This document shows positions 50,601-62,400 of a stretch of 64,000 bases of DNA, piece after piece. Source of the stretch: Mactromeris polynyma. Taxonomy: Eukaryota > Mollusca > Bivalvia > Venerida > Mactridae. The position numbers were made by a program, and so were the translations under genes. Within the stretch, counting starts at the first letter, position 1. Every line of letters begins with the position of its first letter. The stretch spans positions 2,046,001 through 2,110,000 of the forward strand of contig JASFXZ010000037.1 in NCBI GenBank assembly GCA_032209605.1, in the 5' to 3' direction. The notes beneath the pieces are model-generated. The model saw nothing but the letters and a program-made list of their open reading frames with translations. It did not search any database and was not told the DNA's origin.

Positions 50601-53600
50601 GAGTTTTTTATATATCTCATATTATTCTCCAACAATCATCAGCTGATTCCTATGACTTGATATTTTATACAGCTATGATCAAGCAGTTTCTGAGTGATGT
50701 TGTATGGCGAGACATAGATTATCTGATCATAGATACACCACCTGGTACATCAGATGAACATTTAACAGTGATAGAAAGTCTCAAATCTTACTGTCCTGAT
50801 GGTGCTTTATTGGTTACAACACCACAGGTAATATTGTATGATTATTGTTTGAAGGTTGTATATATGATGTGACGGACATACCCTGAAACCCAGGAAATAA
50901 GCCACAAATTCCCTACTGAAATAAGCCACACATTCCCTACTGAAATAAGCCACAAATTCCCTACTGAAATAAGCCACAAATTCCCTACTGAAATAAGCCA
51001 CAAATTCCCTACTGAAATAAGCCACAAATTCCCTACTGAAATAAGCCACAAATTCCCTACTGAAATAAGCCACAAATTCCTTACTGAAATAAGCCACAAA
51101 TTCCCTACTGAAATAAGCCACACATTCCCTACTGAAATAAGCCACAAATTCCCTACTGAAATAAGCCACAAATTCCCTACTGAAATAAGCCACAAATTCC
51201 CTACTGAAATAAGCCACAAATTCCCTACTGAAATAAGCCACAAATTCCCTACTGAAATAAGCCACAATATGTTTGGGGATGTCAGTGTGTATGCGTATAC
51301 TACTATGTGTGTGTAAAGCAGTAGACATAATCAGGTAAGAATAATCAATGATGTAATTTTGGTTTTCTTATTTGTACAATATATGATATCTGTTTGACTG
51401 AAAGAGCTGGTGTATTCAATCATTTTTTTAAGCTATTGCTTTATCAAGTCAGGAATGCAGACAATTTGTAAGATATACATAAGACATGATTGTGGTTAGC
51501 TCTTCACTGTGATTTCATCAAGTAATTCAATGAATATGTAAAATGACACTTATTTTACCAACTGCATACACCTTCTTGTGAACTGTGTTTTGAATGGTAC
51601 TTTGTAAAGAATCTCTTACCAATTCTCCTATTTAATTGACAATTATAAACAAACTGGTTCTTCTGTATGGCCTTAAACTATATTTTAGAGACTGATTAAA
51701 GCATTACTTTATATTGAATCCTTAGTATGATTGATTTTGGAAGTGTCTCTCGTCACTTGTCATGGCGAGCATACACCTCACCCAAAGTTTGAACCTATGA
51801 CCTCCGAATTTACTGTTGAGTGCTCTTCCAACTGAGCTTATTTGGGCAGGCTTATTTAATCCTTTATATTTCAGGGTGTAGCTGTTGGAGATGTGAGAAG
51901 AGAGATGACATTTTGTCGTAAAACAGGAATTCCAATTCTTGGTATTATTGAAAACATGAGTGGTTTTGTTTGTCCATGTTGTGGGGTACGTTACTTTGAA
52001 CAGTCCTCAGTATCTCCTGTATTTCTACTATCATGGATATTTGTGTTCTTGTTGATTCTTTCAATATATACTAAGTTTGTGACGAACCATTGTCTTTAAA
52101 TAAGAACAAAATCAATATTATAATGGATGTAAGATATCTAATGAAATTGAATCAAATGTAAAATCTTTTGACTTCTCTTGAAGGATGTCATATTGAGTTA
52201 AATGCACTCAGTTTCGAATTCATATTTATGGTAGTTTTTCATGCAGTATACTCTTCTGTGAATACTTACAACCGGGTATCTTACGAAAAAATACCCAAAG
52301 AAGCGCGATGCAACTACACATATTCAAAGTTCATGAACCTTGTCACATTGGATAAATAACGGCAATATAAGAAGTTGATATTTGTTCATACTTAATGTTC
52401 TCCCACCTTGTAAGGTGTTAGCATAGTTTTAAATTGATATAAAAAGCTTTGTTTGACACAATGAATATCTTTGTTCGGAAAGAGGGTGGTTATCACTTTT
52501 CTTGATTGTTGTTCAATGCGACATGGTACTCAACTTATAAATTTGTTGATATCTATTAAGAGACCACTTTATTAAGAGTTGACTTTTTGGCAGTCCCTTG
52601 GGTGGTCTCTTAAAACAATGTGTACTGTATTCATGACTTGCCTCTAAATATGCAGTTATGTACTACATTTATGATATGAAATTATGTTCTGTCATTACCA
52701 TTTACAGGAGGTTACTAATATTTTCTCAAAGGGAGGTGGTGAATCACTAGCACTACAGGCTCATGTGCCATTCTTAGGTAAGTCTCCATGTCTTCAGAAA
52801 CTCTCCGAGAATAGAAGGGAATGTAATATCACTGTTGTATAGATATTGCACCTAAACTGAGATGTTGTCTTTAAAAGTCTATCACATTTGTAACTTTGCA
52901 TCACTTCCATAAGTTGACTATGTAATTGACATTACCAGTAATTGCAACTGCCTAATATGTATATTTATTGAACTTCTGTACATCATTATTATTGTATCTG
53001 TTGGTTCTGTCATGATTTCCAGTTGTACTGACTTTGTCCGAATTCATCTTTCCATCAACGGTTTTGTTTTACCAATTATTCTTGTGTGCATGTTTACATG
53101 TCTTGAAGTCTTTCATGTACATGTATATGAATTGACAAAATACCAACCCGTGAAACTTTCTTGTTCAGGTATTTGGACTTGGTAGAAACCTACATGATGT
53201 ATTAGGTAATTACGACAAGCTTAAGCAGATATATTCATGTTGGTTGGATTGTATATTTGTCACAGATTGAAGAGTGAAAGCAAAATAAGTCAATGTTAGG
53301 TGTTGAATCTCAAAGGTCATTTTGATAATTTTGGACTGGATTTTACCATTTTATAGCCAAATATCTATAATTTAGAGAAAAAATGACCCTTCAGCCAGAA
53401 TCCTGAGGATCAATTTGTGGCTTTTTGGACATTCCAGGGGTCAAAGGGTCAACTCCAGGGTCAAATGGAACCCCTGTGTTTATACAAAGTATATGTACAT
53501 TTTCAGGATGTATTCCACTGGATCCACAACTTGCTGCATCATTAGAGGAAGGTAAAGACTTCCTGGAACATTATACACAGTCCCCCACATTCGCAGCATT

Positions 53601-53646
53601 AGACAGTGTCATTAAGAGATTGATTGCTGTGGATAAGGACTTCTAG
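44660..53646 (+). CDS. NUBP2: Cytosolic Fe-S cluster assembly factor NUBP2 (Cfd1), 8 exons
   Basis: Exons: 44660-44678, 48171-48283, 49362-49450, 49885-49994, 50673-50827, 51875-51985, 52708-52777, 53507-53646. GT-AG borders and phases agree, giving 268 aa (human 271). The first exon codes only six residues and one base, then a 3.5-kb intron. Residues 18-29 hold the deviant Walker A motif [11 protein letters not shown]. Later come [13 protein letters not shown] (Walker A' region), VWRGPKK, and the switch II/Walker B segment [31 protein letters not shown] and the CPxC motif (Cys195, Cys198) follow. Those cysteines bind the bridging 4Fe-4S cluster in the NUBP1-NUBP2 scaffold, which loads cytosolic and nuclear Fe-S proteins. 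All key residues are present, so it should be functional. NUBP1 is not in this window. Possible polyA signals lie at 54635 and 54765. Confidence 0.95.
45002..46395. mobile_element. Element with inverted 'ggtcaactcgtacctt' subterminal repeats
   Basis: The left side (45030-45090, 45237-45260, 45419-45440) has several copies of ggtcaactcgtacctt-like motifs. The right side (46308-46388) has the same motifs inverted (aggtatgagttgaccaaaac, aggtacgtgttgac). Clustered subterminal motifs in opposite orientation are typical of long non-autonomous DNA transposons. Exact ends and target duplication are not resolved. It fills 1.4 kb of NUBP2 intron 1. Confidence 0.6.
47054..47414. mobile_element. MITE with CTAACAGGTTTTCGTGG ends
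   Basis: ctaacaggttttcgtgg at 47054 and its reverse complement ccacgaaaacctgttag ending at 47414 are perfect 17-bp inverted ends of a 361-bp non-coding element in NUBP2 intron 1. Target duplication is not clear. Confidence 0.8.
48537..49040. repeat. 56-bp minisatellite, 9 copies, in NUBP2 intron 2
   Basis: The unit aacctcttcagagcaacagt ... ctgttgagaagtggc is 56 bp. Two unit types alternate: A (gcagtttccgctg) and B (gcagattcagctg). The order is A B A, A B A, A B B, which points to expansion as a 168-bp trimer. Confidence 0.95.
50894..51267. repeat. 24-bp minisatellite, about 15.5 copies, in NUBP2 intron 5
   Basis: aaataagccacaaattccct followed by actg is repeated with only a few changes (cacatt, ccttac), starting 67 bp after the exon 5 donor. 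Two long minus-strand frames of repeating YFSREFVA- and [12 protein letters not shown] peptides are artefacts of the period being a multiple of three. Confidence 0.95.
51755..51850 (-). mobile_element. tRNA-derived SINE fragment
   Basis: On the minus strand, agctcagttggaagagcact is a good polymerase III A box, and ataggttcaaactttgggtg is a B box 30-odd bases later, with the usual spacing of a tRNA head. Stem pairing is too poor for a functional tRNA. It ends 25 bp before NUBP2 exon 6. Confidence 0.65.
53293..53476 (-). mobile_element. MITE family B, copy 2, end-truncated
   Basis: Reverse complement of the 17625-17783 element, slightly longer. It keeps the terminal TGGAACCCCTG (53466-53476) but not the other inverted end. 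It ends 30 bp before the NUBP2 exon 8 acceptor site. Confidence 0.75.
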
Positions 53647-55796
53647 AATGAACACTCTCAGTTATGAAGCATTGAATGATATAACTAATGCCATCCATTG
53701 TTGTGTTGACCAAAGTTGAATAAGTTTTATTACATAAATTTGTAAAAAAATGTATCAGTTTTGTTAATATGTAGAATTGCATTGATGTTGCATATATATA
53801 TATATATAAAAGACTTGTTACTGATCATTTTCTCAGAGTAGTGTTGAAGTGTTGTTTATTTCGGTTCATTTATTTTAAATTACAAAACGATCAAATATGC
53901 TAAACAAATCCACAACATATCGTGTTATCCCAATTTAAAATGTTAAATTTTGTGTGCAAATGAGGATCATATTAAGCGGACGTTTATTACTGCTTGGTGA
54001 TTTCAATGGAGATTTGTTTGTGTAATGATTAATGCAGTAAAGGCAGTCTTTGAACATGTGGTGGATGTGTGTTAATATTGTTGATTCAGTCAACTTCTGT
54101 GTTTAAGTGCCAGGATTAAGTGTTTGCTGCATCATTTACTTGTTGTCAGGGTTTTTCATTATGTATTTGTTTTGCTAGTTTATATGCATATATCTTGTAC
54201 TATGCTAGGTGTGTAAATATCTACATCCTTGTCCAACTACAACAAGTTAGGTGAACTTTGTTTGTCTTGTTTCTCGTTATGTTGTACATTTAGGAGCAGA
54301 AGGATTTCATAAAGTTTAAAATCTTGTTTTTACTCACAAGATGATGATGTATTGAATTGTTTATTGAATCCGCAATGTCCATTCAGTCTTTGAAATCGTT
54401 AATGCCTTGTAAACTTTGTATAATGTGAGTGAAGAAACAAGATGTCAGTTATACAATACAAGTTACTTTGGCATTAACTTCTCATTCAAAATTTATAGCG
54501 GCATATTTAATATCGATGAAAAAAATATACAACAATCAGTATCAAACTGTACAGTGAATATCAGAGGTATATGTTTCTTGATGAAGTTATATTTCATTTC
54601 TATAATAAGGGGTACTTTGGGTGATATGTAGGGGAATAAAATATGAATGATTTTTGAAAAATCTGAAGTTATGATGCTTATGTTGTCAAAGGGAAACTGT
54701 CTTTGTATGATTTATTTTTATACTGGCATTTTATTGTATTGTTTGTAAATTATTTAAAGAAGTAGAAATAAAACAAGTAAACAAGATAGTGTATTTATTT
54801 TCCATTTAATGAAATGTAATACTGTAAAAAGGTGCAATATGTATACAAAACTCAACAATACGCAACAATAATAACCTGTCATCAGTACCAGTAAATCTAC
54901 TTTACAATATTTTGTCTTAAAATCTTTTTCCGACCTACAATTCAACTTAATGCACATTGAAGTTCAGTAATAAATGTAAAATGTACAGGACATGAATAAT
55001 TAAGAACATACAATCAGGTAATTAGAAATAGGACAAGTAAGTTCATTAACTTTGACATCATCATATTTTTCATATAACGAGCATGATATTTATAAGTTAA
55101 ACAAAAGGCATAGGAATGATGCAAAATGAATTTAACGAATATACTATAAAGCAGATAACAGCTTAGTAAGTTCACTTGCTCCGTATCTGTCAAGATAGGT
55201 ATCTAGTATTAAGCTTCATGCTCTCTATAATGTAACACTTTAATGGCAGTTGATTTCTGCATTTTGCTGGCCAATTTCAAAATTAAAAATTGTAAAAAAC
55301 AGAGTTAAGCAATAGCAAAAAAGGATGACTTTACATCAACAAAACAATAAGGCTTGAAAAAATAGTCTGTTCCCTGTAACGTGCTGAAAAAAGTTTGTTG
55401 ATGAGGACTGATGTATAATCGTACATTAGTAAAGAGACGGTGACCTCTACTTTACTCTCAAGATTTAAGCCGTAAAATGATTTACCTCAGGAATTAAATA
55501 GCAGGGTTACAGAAAACAGACATAGTTTTAGGCCTACGATATTTAAATGTACTTAATAGAATATATTATATACTTTAAATATTTAAATACACTTAACAGA
55601 ATATATCACAGATATTGGACAAATAATGCTTTAATAAATCAATCACAGACATCATAACACTGAATGCTACTACATCCTAAGTTGGCACAATTTGTATATT
55701 CTATCACTATTACAGAGAATAATAAGTCTAAATAACGTAAATAAACCATTCATGTTTGCCTCAGAAAGTTTGCAGGTAGTTACCTCACAATTATCT
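53647..55796. other. NUBP2 3' untranslated region and spacer
   Basis: No gene seen. The NUBP2 3' untranslated region may extend to AATAAA at 54635-54640 or 54766. A short (at)n run is at 53789-53806. The rest is AT-rich without recognisable structure. Confidence 0.45.
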
Positions 55797-56057
55797 TGCC
55801 CCGATCTCCTGAAACACCTCAATTGGAGCTAAATCTCAGCTCAAATATTGTCTCAAATCGTCGAGATTTTCCTCATCTGAGTCCGGACTCAAAATCGGTA
55901 TTACAAAACAAAAAGATGAGATGAGTTTTTTTCTCAAAAAATGTTCTAGAGATTCAAATGAGATTTGTCTCATTCTCAGTCTCTATTTTGAGCAAAATCT
56001 CATACTGAGCTGAGATTTCTATTTTGAGATGTTTTGAGAGATCCAAATTAGGTCCAA
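55797..56057. mobile_element. Inverted-repeat element rich in 'tctcaaat/gagat' motifs
   Basis: Left sequence (gatctcctgaaacacctcaa ... aaatctcagctc) is mirrored, inverted, on the right (gagctgagatttc ... gatgttttgagagatc). The interior carries many gag/ctc phrases in both orientations. About 260 bp, non-coding; ends are only approximate. Confidence 0.65.
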
Positions 56058-56460
56058 GTTTGCGTTTACTTCATTGTGGTATCTATATGACTACCAGTAG
56101 ACAGATATGTTTGAACAATAAACAATGATACCAGTCACTGCAGTGTATCAGTCATATTTTGTAACGTAGCAGAAATTCAACAAAAAATAGACAAAATTTA
56201 TATTGACCATTATATCAATATTTATCTTCTGAACAAATAAAGTCCTTCACCAGTAGTTTTGTTACACGCTGATCAGCAAAACGCATGTTTGTTGAGTACC
56301 ATAGTTCTAGAGTTTCGGTAAGAAAGACAGAGAGTAACGTTTCCGTTTTTACTGAAGATCTATGGACATCCGCTGTGCAAGCAACTCGCACATGTGTTGG
56401 TACACAGCTTTAAACAATTGTGATGATGATAAATCTATGAACTGTTCAAAGTTGTGATCT

Positions 56461-59400
56461 TCACGGTTGTGCTAATAACGCCTGTTGAAGAGCCAAGTCG
56501 GCACCGGCTGATAGTGAATCAGGATCCCTCTGAAATACATATACCAAACAATAAATATACTGCACATAAAAGATTCCTATCAAATACACCAATAACCAAA
56601 TCAGTAATACAAAGAAATCCATCAAAATTACTTAATACCCCTAGTTTATGACCAGCTGGATTCAGTGAAGAAAGTTACTGATCTATTTAAATATGATTGC
56701 AAATATTGTATTCTTTTTTACATAATAACCCTGAAATCTTCTGTAAGTGACTGATCAAGTCATAATATATATGATGTCAAAATATGAAATTACACAATGG
56801 CGTAAGTGCACATGTCTGTAAGATGTTCAATGAAATTACTAGATTCAATTTACACTTCATATCTTGATAGTTCAAATATTTCATTCAATAACTTACTAAG
56901 TCAACTATATGTATGTAAAAAAATAAAATTCTATGAATTCTTGAATCTGAACAAAATGAGACATGTCACTAGTAGAATGACAAATGACCCTGATGTTGAG
57001 TGCACTTGCATGTGACCTTGACCTAAGAGGTACAGACCCCATTCATGGAAAACAATATTCTTAACAATCATGAACAATTTCTATGAATAGTTTTACTGGA
57101 ATCCGCTGAATTGCTTACAAATTAAAGCAGAGACATGAGTGTTTAGGATGGACAAACTAACAAACAAACAGTGAGATAACTAAATGCCCTTGTTCAGTGG
57201 CATAAACAATAACTGTCAAAAAATTGAACTGTACAAACTCAACAATTTCTAGAATGAGCAAAGAACAGAACATTATTCAAAAAAAAATTGCAACTAAAGA
57301 CAAAAGGAACAATTTGGAGCACATGCAAATGAATACCACTGCTACAAGCATACAATATCAAGTCTCTTTTCAATCAGCAATTTTTCACTTTGTCAAGAAT
57401 TCTGTTTACAAGTTTCCTATCTTTATTATTCTTCCGTTCTTCTTCTTTGTTGTCTTCATTATGACTCTTCAACAATTTATAATATAAGTGAAGATATAAA
57501 GATACTTAACCAAAACAATCAACAAGTAAGCCTTGTATAACTTTTATCATTCAATAAACAGCTTAATATACCTAGGTACTATGTAGCTAACTCATTGCCT
57601 TCCCGGTGAATTTATAACTATTAACTTAATAGCTAACCAAAGGTCTTTACCAGACCAAATGGTTATATCCATTTTTGCTTAAAAATCCTCTGATTATTTT
57701 AAACAATTGACCAGTATGGATATATACCACGTACATCATGTACTCACCCTAAGGAAAAATTAGGGTATATACATTTAATGCAACTGTTTTGAAAACAAAG
57801 GAATGTTGGGAAAGCTGTTTATTTGCATTAATCTAAAGTTAGAGATGTAGCCAGTATGAGGTCCAGATCATTGAAGGTTCTTGAAGAATTGAGATTTTGC
57901 CCCGTAATACTACAGTTTCTCCATTTATCTGACAACACTTTTTAATTGTAATCTGACATTATCTTTCAGTTTCCTAGAACATTAGAAGAAGCTGTAGAAC
58001 ACATGACTATGAGAAGTTTCTATGATCTTGTGCTCATACTGACTAACTTATATCAACATGTATAATAATTCAATACAAATAAATGGGACTCTAGCCACAC
58101 TCATAGGGGCGTCACGTTTTCTTGAAGTAGCAGGGAAATCGCCAGAAAAGGATGGGGGTCTGGGGGGGGGGGGGGGAGTCACCCCTTAATTATGAGCATT
58201 CATACAAGGAAAGTAGCTGGGTGATGAGGCTAAAGTTACTGGGTAATTTTACCAGGTCCCAGCCCTTATTGATACCCTGCACTCAAACGTTTGTTAATTA
58301 ATTTCTATCCTAATTGCCATACTTTCTTCAGAGGGCGGACACAGTGAAATAATACCATTACATGATTAAACAATGATTGACCTCATGAGTCCTTAGGACA
58401 GGGATGCCCCTGCTATGGGCTTTTAAGTCGGATGCAACTTTGTTTGTAAAGGCTTGATTATTTTGAAGCAAAATGAATTGAATCCATCCATCATTTAAAG
58501 AGTTACTAATTGTAAACAATTTGTTTAGGTACAAAAATGGCCATAACTCCTCCAAAAAATGGTGAATTGTAACCGATATCTATCTTGACCTGTATTTTAT
58601 TATTTTATACATATGTGCCCAATATAAATTGAATCCATCCATCCTTATTATCCTTATTGATCGGAAACCAAATTTTTACATGGACAGGGGTAACACTCTA
58701 TGCCCCTTCACCATTTTTTGAATGGAGGCGGCATAAAAACACCTGCATGAATAACGGCAATTAAATCTCATAGAATATCTGTGAAAAGCTGTAAAATTAA
58801 AGATTATACATTAAAGGGATCAACATATACACAAAAAGATGTGTGGTCTATATTTGAAATTAAAACTGTTGATGTAATATTTATTACTGTAATAAATACA
58901 CATTCCAGCCTCCAAGCACAAAACATTTACCAAATGATATTCAATAAAAAGTATTAGTAATTATAGCATTTTTATGCAATTTTGAGTTGAAGTATTTACA
59001 TATGTTTGCCAAGATGATAACTTCATCATAATAATAATGAAACTTCAGGTATAGTATGATCCCATTAAACTATTCACTAAAATGTATTTACAAATATTTT
59101 CCTGTTTTGAATAATGGTTTTCAATGAATTCTATCAATGTCTTCTATTACTATTTTCAAAACAGTTATGCTTCAATGCATGTTTATGGTATGTACATGTA
59201 ATCATAATACTGCACCTATACATGTATAGTATTTGCTTCAAATGATACTTGGAATATTTTATATAATTTATATAAAATTTGTAGAAGAAAATCATTGGGA
59301 AATATATTCAGCTTTTACATTATGAAACTATAACTCAATAGTAACTACAATGTATAAGCCATGGAATTATAAAAAATATTTTCATCATATGCATATCAGT

Positions 59401-62400
59401 TTACACTTTATAAGACTGCACCACCTGCCTTCTTCTTGCTTCCTGATAAATAATTTTGAAAAAAATGTTGCAAATACATTCATAGTGAAGGCAAATACTG
59501 TGTCACACAAACATAAGTTCTTGTGATATAAATCTTTATACTGAACAAAGGACTCAATATCTGACTGCAATGTATTGTCATCAATGTTTATTTCATTTCT
59601 ACCAGATAGTTTGGAAGTAAACTCACAATGCACCAATTACACTATGGTACTGTTTGCTTTAAAATACAAGTTTGAATTTGATTTTAAATAGAGCAATAAA
59701 ATGTACATCTGTGACCTACATATTACATTTATGTAGCAATATTTTGGGTGTCTCTCAATAAAAACCTTGCATTTAGATATTAAGCCCATTGCATTGGGAT
59801 AACAGAAAAAAGCATTCTCGTGCACATCTACAATAATAACAAAAATGTGAAAGCTACAGATTTCTGTATGTATATCTGTTGATACAATATTGACCACTTC
59901 AAGACTTACCCTCCACTGTTACTGTGTCCTTGAGTTTAGAAAGTGAGTGGTAAGATATAACAACAAATATAAATGAATTGACATATAGTCAAATACTTAA
60001 CATATACCAAGCACAGACTACATTGTTTGTAAGGACACAGTCATTTTTAACCTGTACAAATTGGAGTCTAACACTATAAAGTTCAAACTGTATTTGAATA
60101 AGACATATTCAGTCGAAACCCTTTATGTGGACATTGCAGGGACCTGATAAACAGTGACGACATATCAGAATGTCAATATATCTGATTTCCAAAGTACTGT
60201 ACAGGCAATTTAACTCATTGTGTATGCATTTTTCGCAATGGCGGTGCTGTCAAACTCACAATAAGTGTCTTTTGCTGTAGGGTGTTGTTAAACTAACTGA
60301 CTCGTGATAAATGGTATTATTTAAATAAATATGTTTTTGTGTCCACGTTTCTACAATATTCATAATTAAGGTGTGAAAACAACTTGGAGAAATCACGTCG
60401 ACATAGCTGAAATTGTCGACTTAGAAATCATTTTCCCTATACAATTATATAGCAATAGAAATCGGGACTTTAAATATAGGTTGACTAATCCGGAATGTCG
60501 ATATTACTGATGTCGACACAATGAGTGTCGACTGTATCATTTTTTGTGAACTTGTTTATTCCTAAACAAGAATTACAGTCATTATATTGTTATATGGACG
60601 TTGGGACTGTTTAATTGCTATGTTTGATGAGGTAAATGTACACACTTCATGCAGAAATTATTGCCAAGTTAAAAGCATTATCTACTTAGTAGTCAAGCAT
60701 GTGCATTAGACAAAACACATCTGCAGATGTATGTTTGTATGTTAAAGACATAAAGTGTTCTTTCTTATGTACAGTGTAAACATGCACTGAACATTGCTCT
60801 AACAAACAGTTCAATAGGAATAATAAAGACAACAGAAAATGACATCAAGACAATTGAATGCTGCTTCAACGTTTCATCATACTTTCTGCTCTGCCATAGG
60901 AAATGTTTTAGTCATCCTATGCCATTATTCAACTCATCCAGAATTAAAATTGAAAATGCAAACAAGAGAAACATTTTTAAAACACACGGAAAAATTAAAA
61001 TCAAACAAGTTACAAATGTGTGCAAAATTATGGAATTAGTTATAAATAAAAAAATGAGTAAGTAAAACATTGTTGATTTAGTCACCAAAACATGATGTTA
61101 GAAAACAAAACTTGAATGCCATTACTTACTCTAAACTCTAGCATTAACAAATCACTGAGTCTTTTCACTTCATTTGGCTGGGCAAGTAAAGTTGTTTGCT
61201 TTCTTAAATGGTCTTTCAACATTAGACGTTGTTGTCTTCCAAATGCCAAACTGCCTTTCTGTGATCTATCAAACATTCTGAAATACATTGTATATATACA
61301 CAGTTAGAATGCAAGAATACTTGAAATGATTTACAGCTTGATTCATCCAACTTCTGTCTCAGTTTACGAACTTCACGGACATATTGCTCATACCAGCAAC
61401 TTCAAATATGATATCATCATCACTGGAATTCGAAACTAGATGTACTTGGAGTACTTTGATGTGCAATATACATGGACCGTGATTATCAAAACTTATCATC
61501 GACATAATTTAGCCATCCACTCCGATTTACAATAAATTACTATGGCGAGTGTCATATAATACAATGTAATATTAAAGGGGAAAGCACAAACATGTCTGTC
61601 TGCTTTGTTATATAAAATTATGCAGACAGATGAGTTTCGCTTTCACCCAAGGATATTTGCAAGTAATTTCTTCACTCAGTTAACAGCTAATGGAATGAAA
61701 CCAATGCAATAACAATTTAAAAAGAACTCTCAAAAAGTGCACATGAAACAAATGTATGCACAGTGCCATCTCTCCAGATCAACACCTTTTTAATATGCAT
61801 ATATTGTTTGTTGTTGTTGCTCAAGAGAGTTTAACTTATAGTAAACTTTTGCTACAGGAAAAACTGACACTATTGTTGAAGAGAGGTCATTGCTCAAGAG
61901 AGGGCCACTCTGAAGAGGCAGCGCTGTAAAAACTTACATTGTGTACATAATACTTGTGTACTTACTCCTGATATCTCTTTTCCTGATCTCGGACTTTCTT
62001 GAAACTTTCATGTATCACATCTTTGTATGTAGCCGCATCAAGAGTAGGAAGTGTTAAGGTCAATTTTATTAAAATCGTAACAAAATTAAACTTGAACTAC
62101 TTAGCAAACTTTATCCCGAACCTTTTTCTTGAAAAAACATTTCCAACTTGCTCCGTAAGAAATTTAGCAGTACACTGTACATGGCAAAATTATTTCATAG
62201 TTTTTGGAGTAAATTTTCAGTCAAACCTTTCAAAAATAGAACCATTATTTTGCTTTATTTCAATTTAAATTTCTACATGTTCCATGGTTTATACACAAAC
62301 CAAATATGGCAGCATGACGATAAATAAGACAGACCCTAAAACACAGAGTCACAAATGTCAAGCTGATAATTTAGCTACCATGACAGCTCATGACAAAATT

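Noticed and set aside
50807..51328. Repetitive [12 protein letters not shown] open frames, minus strand
   Set aside because: They are produced by the 24-bp array in NUBP2 intron 5.
59385..59897. Two minus-strand open frames of 83 and 86 codons inside the last intron of the unrecognised gene
   Set aside because: They have no usable splice sites in phase with the flanking exons and a composition typical of AT-rich random sequence.
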